Under the pieces are notes generated by a model. The model searched no databases. It worked only from the letters and a program-made list of their open reading frames with translations, and was not told the DNA's origin. Positions 18,186-26,523 of a DNA stretch of 47,174 bases are shown in pieces. Source of the stretch: Bacteroidota bacterium (GTDB lineage Bacteria > Bacteroidota > Bacteroidia > Bacteroidales > B18-G4); the NCBI GenBank assembly GCA_013202965.1, contig JABMQZ010000125.1, forward strand, positions 1-47,174, written 5' to 3'. How positions within the stretch are numbered: position 1 is the first letter of the stretch; each line of letters starts with the position of its first letter. The translations under genes and the position numbers were made by a program.

Positions 18186-19600
18186 TTTCCTGGGTTGTTT
18201 GTTGTTTCTTCTATTCTTGTTATAGATGCCATCATTTTTGCTTCCGTCACAACCTTACCATTGACATAAGCAATGCCATGCATATACCCGATTCCCCTGC
18301 TGACAGGTTTGATCAACTTGCTGTAAAAGACAATAGTATCACCGGGTTCAACCCTCTTCCTGAACTTAGCCTCCTCGATTTTTAAAAAGAGTGTCAAATA
18401 ATTTTCCGGGTCAGGAACGGCCGTCAAAAGAAGGATGCCACTTGTCTGGGCCATGGCTTCAATCTGAATTACGCCGGGCATCACCGGATCTCCGGGAAAA
18501 TGTCCTACAAAAAAAGGTTCATTCATTGTAACATTCTTCACCCCTACAATATAGTCTTCACCCATCTCCAGTATCTTATCAACAAAAAGAAATGGTGGAC
18601 GGTGCGGCAGGATGTTAAGGATGTCGTTAATGTCATACAAGGGCTTCTTGTTTACATCAATCGAAAATGATTTATTCATCTTTTTTCTGTTGTTTATATG
18701 TTTTTTAATGAGTTTTCCCAATTCCACATTCGCTGCATGACCCGGTCTGCGGGCAATGATATGGGCCTTGAGTGGTTTACCAAGCAATGCAAGGTCACCA
18801 AGAAGATCAAGTAGTTTATGACGTGCAGGTTCGTTGCGGTGATGCAATTCAAGGTTGTTCAGTATGCCTTCCTGCAGCACCTCCATCCTTGGTTTTTTGA
18901 ACAGGTCGGCAAGGCGGTCGAGTTCCTCCTGTGAAATAATCCTGTTCACAAAAACAATGGCGTTGCTCAAATCTCCACCCTTGATGAGATTATTGCTCAA
19001 AAGGTATTCCAACTCATGTAGAAAGACAAAGGTGCGGGAATCTGAGATTTCTTCTTTGAAATCCTTTATATCCTCAAGCAGTGCATATTGTGTTCCCAAT
19101 ACCCTGGTCTCGAAATTGATCATAACAGAAACCTTGAAGGTATCGCTTGGAATGGCAATCAGCTCAACTTTGTTTTCCTCGTCAGTATAAATGATATTGG
19201 AATCGATCTCAATGTACTCCCGAATTGCATCCTGCTCTTCAATACCTGATTGGTTCAAAGCATCGACAAATGACTTCGAACTTCCGTCCATGATGGGGGG
19301 CTCTCCCTGGTTAAGGTCGATTAAAAGGTTATCGATGCCCAGGCCGGTAACGGCGGCAAGCACATGTTCAGAGGTGTATATCATGGCTCCGTTCTGTTGG
19401 AGCGAAGTTCCCCTGGACGTATCCACCACGTTATCAAGGCTGGCATCAATGACAGGCTGCCCTTCCAGATCAAGCCTTCTGAATTTTAATCCGTGCCCGG
19501 CAGGTGCAGGGTTAAAAGTAAGTGTAACATTATTGCCGGTATGCAGGCCTGCGCCTTTGACAGATGTTAGCTTTTTTATGGTTCTTTGTTTTTCGCTCAT
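18182..19600 (-). CDS. Bifunctional LpxC deacetylase / FabZ dehydratase
   Basis: 472 aa. The N-terminal ~300 residues are LpxC, the zinc deacetylase that commits sugar to lipid A. It shows SVKGAGLHTGNNVTLTF, the TSEHVLAAVTGLGIDN zinc-binding histidine, and RHKLLDLLGDLALLG with the other zinc ligands. The C-terminal ~150 residues are FabZ, with ILPHRPPFLFVDKI and the catalytic HFPGDPVMPGVIQIEAMAQ (His and Glu). The fusion is a Bacteroidota hallmark and ties lipid A and fatty-acid synthesis together. The gene overlaps lpxA by four bases. A possible internal promoter lies at 19632-19639. Confidence 0.97.
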   Translation of the reverse strand: MSEKQRTIKKLTSVKGAGLHTGNNVTLTFNPAPAGHGLKFRRLDLEGQPVIDASLDNVVDTSRGTSLQQNGAMIYTSEHVLAAVTGLGIDNLLIDLNQGEPPIMDGSSKSFVDALNQSGIEEQDAIREYIEIDSNIIYTDEENKVELIAIPSDTFKVSVMINFETRVLGTQYALLEDIKDFKEEISDSRTFVFLHELEYLLSNNLIKGGDLSNAIVFVNRIISQEELDRLADLFKKPRMEVLQEGILNNLELHHRNEPARHKLLDLLGDLALLGKPLKAHIIARRPGHAANVELGKLIKKHINNRKKMNKSFSIDVNKKPLYDINDILNILPHRPPFLFVDKILEMGEDYIVGVKNVTMNEPFFVGHFPGDPVMPGVIQIEAMAQTSGILLLTAVPDPENYLTLFLKIEEAKFRKRVEPGDTIVFYSKLIKPVSRGIGYMHGIAYVNGKVVTEAKMMASITRIEETTNNPGK

Positions 19601-19631
19601 GCCGGAATAACAAGGATTTTCAGAATTTCCG

Positions 19632-19639
19632 CAAAAGTA
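19632..19639 (-). promoter_or_regulatory. Candidate internal -7 box (TACTTTTG) before lpxC-fabZ
   Basis: A TAnnTTTG match on the minus strand, in the 82-bp gap between lpxD and lpxC-fabZ, 31 bp before the ATG. No matching -33 element was seen. Confidence 0.35.
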
Positions 19640-19682
19640 ATAATTTTTGTAATAAGGTTAAGGAAGAAAATGACTAAGAGGA

Positions 19683-20714
19683 TCAGACTTTGCTGTCACC
19701 CAGCTTCTTTTCAAGATTATCAAGCCTTTCAACAATAGAATGCAGATTTTTAAAATGAATGGTAGACCTTATAAACTGCCTCCGGTCGATGGCGGGTGAG
19801 CCAATAATGATCTCCCCATCCTGGACATTGGCTACTACCCCAGCCTGTGCCCCGATTTTTACATTGTTCCCGATTTTAATATGGCCGATAAAGCCAACCT
19901 GCCCACCAATCATACAGTTCCGACCAATCTTGACAGAACCCGATATTCCCGCCTGGGCAGCAATAACGGTATTCTCGCCGATCTCCACATTATGTGCGAC
20001 CTGGATCAGGTTGTCAAGTTTTACACCTTTGCGGATGAAGGTAGAACCGATAGTAGCCCTGTCGATGGTGGTGTTGGATCCGATCTCAACATGGTCTTCG
20101 ATCACCACATTGCCAATCTGTGCCACCTTAACATACTCATTATTCTCTGTGGGTGCAAAGCCAAAGCCGTCACTACCAATAATCACACCGGAATGTATCC
20201 TGCAGTCCTTTCCGATCACGGTATCATGATAAAGCCTGACCCCTGCAAACACTATGCTCCCTTCGCCCAGCCTGGAATTATCCCCGATATATGTCTGAGG
20301 ATAGATCTTCACATCATCCCCAAGCACAACGTCCTTTCCGATATATGCAAAGTCTCCCACGTATGCATTTTCTCCAATTGTTGCTGATTCATGTATAAAG
20401 GCATTCTCGCTGATACCGGTCTTATCCAGTTTCATCTTATTATACATATCAAGCAATGTTGCAATTGCAAGGTATGGTTCTTCTACCCTGATGAGGGTTG
20501 TAGTGAGTTCCTTCTCTGGGCTAAAATCATTGCCCACGATCACCACATCCGCTCCCGTGGTATATATAAACGATTCATATTTCGGATTGGCAAGGAAGCT
20601 GAGCCCGCCTGTTTCGTCTCCATCGATCTTAATCACTCTGTCAATCGTAACATCGGGGTTTCCCTCGACCCGACCGCCTAATAATTCTGCTATCTTTTGG
20701 GCTGTAAATTCCAT
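19683..20714 (-). CDS. lpxD: UDP-3-O-acylglucosamine N-acyltransferase
   Basis: 343 aa, the standard LpxD length. It N-acylates UDP-3-O-acyl-glucosamine, the third step of lipid A synthesis. The N-terminal part carries GGLSFLANPKYESFIYTTGADVVIV (uridine-binding domain). The beta-helix contains the catalytic-histidine block IQVAHNVEIG, and the C-terminal helix ends IVERLDNLEKKL. It is followed by lpxC-fabZ, lpxA, efp and a second lpxD-like gene on the same strand. Confidence 0.96.
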   Translation of the reverse strand: MEFTAQKIAELLGGRVEGNPDVTIDRVIKIDGDETGGLSFLANPKYESFIYTTGADVVIVGNDFSPEKELTTTLIRVEEPYLAIATLLDMYNKMKLDKTGISENAFIHESATIGENAYVGDFAYIGKDVVLGDDVKIYPQTYIGDNSRLGEGSIVFAGVRLYHDTVIGKDCRIHSGVIIGSDGFGFAPTENNEYVKVAQIGNVVIEDHVEIGSNTTIDRATIGSTFIRKGVKLDNLIQVAHNVEIGENTVIAAQAGISGSVKIGRNCMIGGQVGFIGHIKIGNNVKIGAQAGVVANVQDGEIIIGSPAIDRRQFIRSTIHFKNLHSIVERLDNLEKKLGDSKV

Positions 20715-20754
20715 AGTTTTTCTCTTATTCCAATTTGCAATAATACGGCTTTAT

Positions 20755-20762
20755 CAAATCTA
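20755..20762 (-). promoter_or_regulatory. Candidate -7 box (TAGATTTG) of the lipid A block
   Basis: A TAnnTTTG match on the minus strand, 41 bp upstream of the lpxD ATG, within the 71-bp gap after the HD-hydrolase gene. It could give the lipid A genes their own transcript. Confidence 0.4.
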
Positions 20763-20785
20763 AAAAATGTAATCTATACAAGGAT

Positions 20786-22036
20786 TTATAAACAATCCAT
20801 GAATTCCTTCGGGCAACAAAGGAAGTGTTTCGTATGCGTTTTGTGCAGGACCGTAATGTTCAGCTGATCCGAGGCACTGGCTATATCAAGCACCTCGCCT
20901 GACTTATAATGAATATTTATTTTGTCACTTTGGGGATGATAAGCATGGTTCTCCGTTGAATCAGTGATCAGAAAATATGATACTTCTTCCCTTGTGATGC
21001 CATAATTTTTACAAATCTTTTCCTTGATCCTGTTCAAGCTGTCTTCATGGAAGGCCTCAATCTGTAGTTCAGTACCAAACAGTTGTCTTTCTATCAGCAT
21101 TCGGCATAATCTCGAAAGAATAGGATCACTGTCCATTGACCAGGATTTGACAGCCGTGTAAATATCAAAATCATCCAGCAGTGAGAACTGCCTGATTACT
21201 TCCGGATCATGCATCATTTCATTTTCCCCGATATGTTTATTCAGGAAATAGCCCAGTACCGGTGTGGCAAACAATTTCTTTCCATTTCGGCTAAGCTCCT
21301 TGGCCCGCCGCAGAATACTTATCAGCATATTCTCTGCAGCCAGAACGGTTTTGTGCAGGTATACCTGCCAGTACATGAGCCGGCGGGCAATGATAAACTT
21401 CTCAATCGAATAGATCCCTTTTTCTTCTACTACCATGAGGTCATCCACTACATGAAGCATCTTGATGATACGCTCAGCATTAACCACTCCTTCCGAAACC
21501 CCGGTATAAAAGCTGTCCCGCTTAAGGTAATCGAGCCGGTCCATGTCGAGCTGACTGGAAACCAATTGATGAAAAAACTTTCTGCTACAGCTATTATTAA
21601 AGATGCTGATGGCACCCTCTAACTGACCTCCGAAACTTTCATTCAGCTTTTCCATATACAAGCCCGACAGCATCTCATGGTCAATATTCTCTATGATGGA
21701 GTTCTCCAGAGCATGCGAAAACGGCCCATGCCCGATATCATGAAGAAGAATAGCTATCGCCGTATTCAGGGCTTCCTGATCACTTATGGATGTACCTTTC
21801 AGGCGAAGGGCACTGATGGCCTGGTTCATCAGGTGCATGGCACCTATGGAATGCTGAAAGCGGGTGTGCAGGGCACCCGGATAAACCATATCCGTCATAC
21901 CCAGTTGCCTGATCCTTCTTAAGCGCTGAAACCAGGGGTGTTCAATAAGATCAAAAAGCAGGGGATGCCCGATTGTAATGAACCCATAAACAGGGTCATT
22001 GAAAATTTTTCTTCTATTAAATGAGGAATGCCGCAC
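20786..22036 (-). CDS. HD-domain phosphohydrolase (dGTPase/YdhJ-like)
   Basis: 416 aa. The sequence IFNDPVYGFITIGHPLLFDLIEHPWFQRLRRIRQLG opens the typical HD-superfamily protein. The metal residues are TRFQHSIGAMHLM (His), AILLHDIGHGPFSHALE (His-Asp) and SSQLDMDRLDYLKRDSFYTG (Asp). These enzymes hydrolyse nucleotides or related phosphates; the substrate is not evident. The start is GTG, since IFNDPVYG must be near the N-terminus and no ATG is available. It is divergent from porX (138 bp) and is followed by lpxD on the same strand, a conserved Bacteroidota arrangement. Confidence 0.85.
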   Translation of the reverse strand: MRHSSFNRRKIFNDPVYGFITIGHPLLFDLIEHPWFQRLRRIRQLGMTDMVYPGALHTRFQHSIGAMHLMNQAISALRLKGTSISDQEALNTAIAILLHDIGHGPFSHALENSIIENIDHEMLSGLYMEKLNESFGGQLEGAISIFNNSCSRKFFHQLVSSQLDMDRLDYLKRDSFYTGVSEGVVNAERIIKMLHVVDDLMVVEEKGIYSIEKFIIARRLMYWQVYLHKTVLAAENMLISILRRAKELSRNGKKLFATPVLGYFLNKHIGENEMMHDPEVIRQFSLLDDFDIYTAVKSWSMDSDPILSRLCRMLIERQLFGTELQIEAFHEDSLNRIKEKICKNYGITREEVSYFLITDSTENHAYHPQSDKINIHYKSGEVLDIASASDQLNITVLHKTHTKHFLCCPKEFMDCL

Positions 22037-22044
22037 CTATGTGT

Positions 22045-22052
22045 TAATTTTG
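22045..22052 (+). promoter_or_regulatory. Candidate -7 box (TAATTTTG) of the porX operon
   Basis: A TAnnTTTG match about 123 bp upstream of the porX ATG, in the divergent region. It would give a leader of roughly 115 nt. No clear -33 element was seen. Confidence 0.4.
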
Positions 22053-22174
22053 TAAAAGGAAAATACGCTCCGACACAATATTTCTCCGTAAAAAACATTT
22101 CAATAATACAACTTTTTTTTTAAACGGAGGCCCCGGCAGCGATTCCGGATCAAGGCATTAACATTGATATATAT

Positions 22175-23731
22175 ATGGGAAACATCAGTATTTTATGGGC
22201 AGACGATGAAATTGACCTTCTGAAACCACACATCCTTTTCCTTGAACAGAAAGGATATGAAGTAGTGACCTCAAACAATGGCGATGATGCCATGGATATC
22301 ATACGATCGAGACCTTTCGACATCGTATTCCTTGATGAACACATGCCCGGCATGTCGGGCATAGAAACCCTTGCCGAGATCAAAGCAATATATCCCGGCC
22401 TCCCGGTGGTGATGATAACCAAAAGCGAAGAAGAATCTATCATGGAGGATGCCATCGGATCAAACATTTCTGATTACCTCATCAAACCGGTAAACCCTAA
22501 GCAGATCCTGCTTTCCCTTAAAAAGAACCTGGAAAACAAGAAGCTTATCAGTGAGAAGACCACCATGGCGTACCAACAGGAGTTCCGCACTATTGGAATG
22601 GATATATCCATGGGGCTTGATTACAAGGAATGGGTCGAAATGTATAAACGGATCACCCGTTGGGAACTTGATCTTGGAAAATCCGCTGATGACAATGTCC
22701 TCGATATCCTGAACATGCAAAAGAACGAGGCAAACCAGGTATTCTCCAAATATGTGGAAAAAAATTACCGCGACTGGGTAGGCGGGCAGTCTGATGACAG
22801 GCCGGTGATGTCCCCCACCCTCTTTAAAGAAAAAGTCTTTCCGGAACTCACTGAAGGAAAGTCCTTGTTTGTTCTGCTGATCGACAACCTCAGGTATGAT
22901 CAATGGAAAGCCATCGAACCCCTGATCGCAGAATATTACCGGGTGAAAAGCGACGACATTTATTACAGCATCCTTCCCACCACAACACAGTATGCCCGAA
23001 ATGCCATCTTCTCAGGACTTATGCCATCCGAGATCGCAAAACGACATCCACAATACTGGATACCGGAAAATGCCGAAGGCAGCAAGAATCAATTCGAAAG
23101 TGAATTGTTGGGTGAACAATTGAAACGCTTCGGTAAGAACATTAAATACTCATATCATAAAATATTAAAACTTGATGCAGGAAGAAAGCTTGCCGACAAC
23201 CTTGCGAATCTCTATCAAAACGAATTGAATGTGATCGTCTATAATTTTGTAGACATGCTGTCGCACGCACGCACCGAAATGGAGATTATCAAGGAACTGG
23301 CCGACGATGAAGCCGCCTATCGTTCACTCATGTTATCCTGGTTTGAACATTCCTCCCTTTTCGATATCATCAAACAGCTTTCAGAGAAACAAGTGCCCCT
23401 GATCATCATCACCGATCATGGCTCCGTCAAGGTGCAGGATCCTGTAAAAATCATAGGAGACAGGGATACAACCACCAATCTCCGCTACAAATCAGGAAAG
23501 AACCTGAATTATGAAGCGAAAGAGGTTTTTGAAGCGCAAAACCCGGACGATATTTTCCTGCCAAAGACCAATATAAGCTCATCTTTTGTATTTTGCAGAA
23601 CAAATGATTTTTTTGCATACCCGAATAACTATAATTATTACGTGAAGTATTACAGGGATACTTTTCAGCACGGAGGGGTTTCCCTTGAGGAAATGCTTAT
23701 CCCGGTAATCACGCTGAGCCCAAAATCCTAA
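22175..23731 (+). CDS. porX: PorX, T9SS two-component regulator with PglZ phosphodiesterase domain
   Basis: 518 aa, the usual PorX length. The N-terminal CheY-like receiver has WADDE acids, the phospho-acceptor Asp54 in IVFLDEHMPG, the MITKSEEE threonine and the LIKPVNPKQI lysine. A helical linker follows. The C-terminal PglZ domain of the alkaline-phosphatase fold carries VLLIDNLRYDQW, ILPTTTQYARNAIFSGLMP, NFVDMLSHA and the metal-binding ITDHGSVKV. PorX with its partner PorY controls type IX secretion in Porphyromonas and Flavobacterium, and its PglZ domain can hydrolyse oligonucleotides. It is the first gene before tsaE, ald, aroB and aroA, with very short gaps. No porY lies here. Confidence 0.95.
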   Translation: MGNISILWADDEIDLLKPHILFLEQKGYEVVTSNNGDDAMDIIRSRPFDIVFLDEHMPGMSGIETLAEIKAIYPGLPVVMITKSEEESIMEDAIGSNISDYLIKPVNPKQILLSLKKNLENKKLISEKTTMAYQQEFRTIGMDISMGLDYKEWVEMYKRITRWELDLGKSADDNVLDILNMQKNEANQVFSKYVEKNYRDWVGGQSDDRPVMSPTLFKEKVFPELTEGKSLFVLLIDNLRYDQWKAIEPLIAEYYRVKSDDIYYSILPTTTQYARNAIFSGLMPSEIAKRHPQYWIPENAEGSKNQFESELLGEQLKRFGKNIKYSYHKILKLDAGRKLADNLANLYQNELNVIVYNFVDMLSHARTEMEIIKELADDEAAYRSLMLSWFEHSSLFDIIKQLSEKQVPLIIITDHGSVKVQDPVKIIGDRDTTTNLRYKSGKNLNYEAKEVFEAQNPDDIFLPKTNISSSFVFCRTNDFFAYPNNYNYYVKYYRDTFQHGGVSLEEMLIPVITLSPKS

Positions 23732-23734
23732 AGC

Positions 23735-24157
23735 ATGGAGCAGACCTATATCTGCCATTCAACAGATGAACTTGACGATATTGCCGGCGATATCCTGGAT
23801 AAAGCCGGCGGTGCGCAGGTCTTTGCTCTTTTCGGAGAAATGGGAGCCGGAAAGACGACACTCATTAAGCGGTTCTGCAGCAGGCTGGGTATCCCGGATG
23901 TGGTGACCAGTCCGACATTTGCCCTGATAAATGAATACCAGTCAGCAAACGATGGGCCGGTATATCATTTCGATGTTTATCGTATCAAAAAACTTGAAGA
24001 GGTAATGGATATTGGCTATGAAACCTATTTCTACAGCGGGAATTATGTCTTTATCGAATGGCCCGGGAAAATCATGGAACTTTTACCTGAAGAATACGTA
24101 TATATAAAGATCAGGGAACTGGAGGATGGCAGCAGGGAAATCCTGGTAAAATACTAA
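23735..24157 (+). CDS. tsaE: tRNA threonylcarbamoyladenosine ATPase TsaE
   Basis: 140 aa P-loop protein that partners TsaB-TsaD in making the t6A modification of ANN-decoding tRNAs. Walker A is GEMGAGKTTLIKRF. PTFALINEYQSANDGPVYHFDVYRI is the conserved central block, and VFIEWPGKIMELLP closes the family pattern. It starts 3 bp after porX, so the two are almost certainly co-transcribed. Confidence 0.96.
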   Translation: MEQTYICHSTDELDDIAGDILDKAGGAQVFALFGEMGAGKTTLIKRFCSRLGIPDVVTSPTFALINEYQSANDGPVYHFDVYRIKKLEEVMDIGYETYFYSGNYVFIEWPGKIMELLPEEYVYIKIRELEDGSREILVKY

Positions 24158-24161
24158 CACT

Positions 24162-25382
24162 ATGGAAAACGGAAATCAGGGATTTATAAAGTTCTCTCAT
24201 TCCAAGCAATTCATGCCCCAGGAGGAGGTACTTGAAGTTTACCGTTCAAAAAAGAATTTGATCATCGGTATCCCTAAGGAGATCACCTACCAGGAAAACA
24301 GGGTCCCGCTGGTACCTGAAACCATAAATTTCCTGAGCAACAACGGTCATCGCATCATGGTGGAGGCCGGGGCCGGCGATGCTGCCCATTTTACAGATCA
24401 TGAATACAGTGAAGCAGGGGCCGACATTGTCTATAGCCCTGAAGAAGTATATAAGGCCAACCTTATACTTAAAGTCGCCCCGCCAACCCTGGATGAAATA
24501 GGCATTGCACAGCCTGGCAGCGCCCTGATCTCAGCCCTGAACATGACAGGGCGAAGCAAGGAATTCTTTAAAAAACTGACGGCCAAAAAACTTACAGCAA
24601 TGGCCTACGAGCTCATACGCGACCAGTCAGGATCCTTTCCCGTAGTCAGGTCGATGAGCGAAATAGTGGGAAATACATCCATCATCCTGGCAGCAAGATA
24701 CCTCAGCCACCCAGATTACGGACGTGGCGTTATGCTGGGCGGGTTTCCGGGCATTGCACCAAGCGAGGTGGTGATCCTGGGAGCAGGAACTGTAGGGGAA
24801 AGTGCAGCACGCATCGCTATCGGCATGGGAGCCCTCGTTAAAGTCTTTGATGGGTCCATCTCCCGCTTGAGAAGGATACAGAAACATCTAAATAACCGGA
24901 TATTTACTTCGGTCTTGCAACCAAAGATCCTTCAGGAATCCCTGCAAAATGCAGATATCGTGATTGGCGCCATCCGCTCACAGGAAGGCAACAGCCCATG
25001 CATAATCAGTAAAGAGATGGTGAAACGCATGAAATCCGGATCGGTGATCATCGACGTGAGCATCGACCAGGGAGGATGCTTCGAAACATCCAGACAAACC
25101 AACCATAATGACCCGGTGTTCAAAGAATATGATGTCACCCACTATTGTGTTCCCAACATAGCGGCAAGTGTACCACATACCGCTTCGCATGCCCTCAGCA
25201 ATTTTTTCACTCCCCTGCTGATAAAAGTTGGCGAGTCCGGTGGCTTAATCAATTTGCTAAAGAATGATTATCCCATTTGCAGGGGCGTCTATGTCTTCAA
25301 TGGGGTGATCACCAATAAGCATATCAGTGAGGCCTTCGGGCTGCCCTTCCGGGATATCGAATTGTTGATCTCAGCACTGTAA
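24162..25382 (+). CDS. ald: Alanine dehydrogenase
   Basis: 406 aa. The substrate-binding domain opens IIGIPKEITYQENRVPLVPETINFL with the conserved Arg and Lys. The NAD-binding Rossmann domain has VVILGAGTVGESAARIAIGMGALVKVFD. SVIIDVSIDQGGCFETSRQTNHNDPVFKE and the THYCVPNIAASVPHTASHALSN block are diagnostic. It converts L-alanine and NAD+ to pyruvate, ammonia and NADH. A ~30-residue N-terminal extension (MENGNQGFIKF...) makes it longer than the 370-aa enzymes. It starts 4 bp after tsaE. Confidence 0.94.
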   Translation: MENGNQGFIKFSHSKQFMPQEEVLEVYRSKKNLIIGIPKEITYQENRVPLVPETINFLSNNGHRIMVEAGAGDAAHFTDHEYSEAGADIVYSPEEVYKANLILKVAPPTLDEIGIAQPGSALISALNMTGRSKEFFKKLTAKKLTAMAYELIRDQSGSFPVVRSMSEIVGNTSIILAARYLSHPDYGRGVMLGGFPGIAPSEVVILGAGTVGESAARIAIGMGALVKVFDGSISRLRRIQKHLNNRIFTSVLQPKILQESLQNADIVIGAIRSQEGNSPCIISKEMVKRMKSGSVIIDVSIDQGGCFETSRQTNHNDPVFKEYDVTHYCVPNIAASVPHTASHALSNFFTPLLIKVGESGGLINLLKNDYPICRGVYVFNGVITNKHISEAFGLPFRDIELLISAL

Positions 25383-25392
25383 GTACAAAGCA

Positions 25393-26511
25393 ATGCCATC
25401 ACCCCAAAAAAGCACTGACAATAACAAAATAATATCCCTGAACGGATGCGACATTCATTTTCCAGATGAAAAGCATTTTGGCAGGATTATCTCAGGTTAT
25501 ATAGGTGAAACTGAGAAAAATTTCATCCTGACAGATATAAATACCGCAAAGCTTTGCCTGCCTCTCGTCAGGTCACAGTTTCCGGGATTTGATGAATCCC
25601 GTGTGATCACCATTGACAGCGGTGAGGGAGAAAAAAATATTAGCAGCCTTCACCATATCTGGAGTTTCCTGCTTCATCACGGAGCAGGACGCGATTCCTG
25701 CCTTCTTAACCTCGGTGGAGGCATGATCACAGACCTTGGTGGCTTTGCGGCATCAACTTATAAGCGTGGCATCCGCTTTGTCCACATCCCCACCTCCCTG
25801 ATGGGGATGACAGATGCCGCCATTGGTGGAAAAACAGGGATCAATATTGGGGGTGTTAAAAATCAGGCCGGGACTTTTGCGTTGCCGGAGGCAGTGATCG
25901 TAATGCCCGGATTTTTAAAAACACTGCCATGGAATGAACTGCTGTCGGGTTTTGCAGAGATATTCAAGGCCGCCCTCGCACTGGATCACAACTTCTGGAA
26001 CGAGATAAAGGGATTATCCCTAAACGAAACAGAACGGACTGCGATCATCAGCCGGCTGGAAAACGGCATCATCAGAAAATCCATAGAGATCAAGTCTGAA
26101 GTGGTTGCAAGTGATTTCCGGGACCAGGGCAAACGGCAGTGCCTGAACTTCGGGCATAGCATTGGCCATGCCATGGAATTATTAAAGCAGGGAGCAACTA
26201 AAGATATCCCGCATGGATACGCTGTAGCTGCCGGGATGCTTTGTGAAGCATTTATATCCAAACTTCTGTGCGGACTGTCAGCAAAACAATTCTCCGACAT
26301 TGAGAAATGTATATGCGTAAATTTCCCGAAAACAAAATTTGAAAAAAAAGACAATGATGGGATCATCAGCCTGATCAGGCATGACAAGAAAAATGTTAAT
26401 GACAGGATCATGATGTCACTTCTGAAAGCACCCGGCACATGCATGCCCGGAGTGGACTGCCCGGAAGCAGTTATCCGTGAAGGATTATCATACTATTTCA
26501 AAAAGGCCTGA
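25393..26511 (+). CDS. aroB: 3-dehydroquinate synthase
   Basis: 372 aa. It cyclises DAHP to 3-dehydroquinate, the second shikimate step, using NAD+ and a divalent metal. The LGGGMITDLGGFAASTYKRGIRFVHIPTSLMGMTDAAIGGKTGIN block binds NAD. Metal ligands lie in GFAEIFKAAL (Glu) and NFGHSIGHAME and PHGYAVAAGM (His). It starts 10 bp after ald and ends 12 bp before aroA. Confidence 0.96.
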   Translation: MPSPQKSTDNNKIISLNGCDIHFPDEKHFGRIISGYIGETEKNFILTDINTAKLCLPLVRSQFPGFDESRVITIDSGEGEKNISSLHHIWSFLLHHGAGRDSCLLNLGGGMITDLGGFAASTYKRGIRFVHIPTSLMGMTDAAIGGKTGINIGGVKNQAGTFALPEAVIVMPGFLKTLPWNELLSGFAEIFKAALALDHNFWNEIKGLSLNETERTAIISRLENGIIRKSIEIKSEVVASDFRDQGKRQCLNFGHSIGHAMELLKQGATKDIPHGYAVAAGMLCEAFISKLLCGLSAKQFSDIEKCICVNFPKTKFEKKDNDGIISLIRHDKKNVNDRIMMSLLKAPGTCMPGVDCPEAVIREGLSYYFKKA

Positions 26512-26523
26512 GCGGGAGGAATT

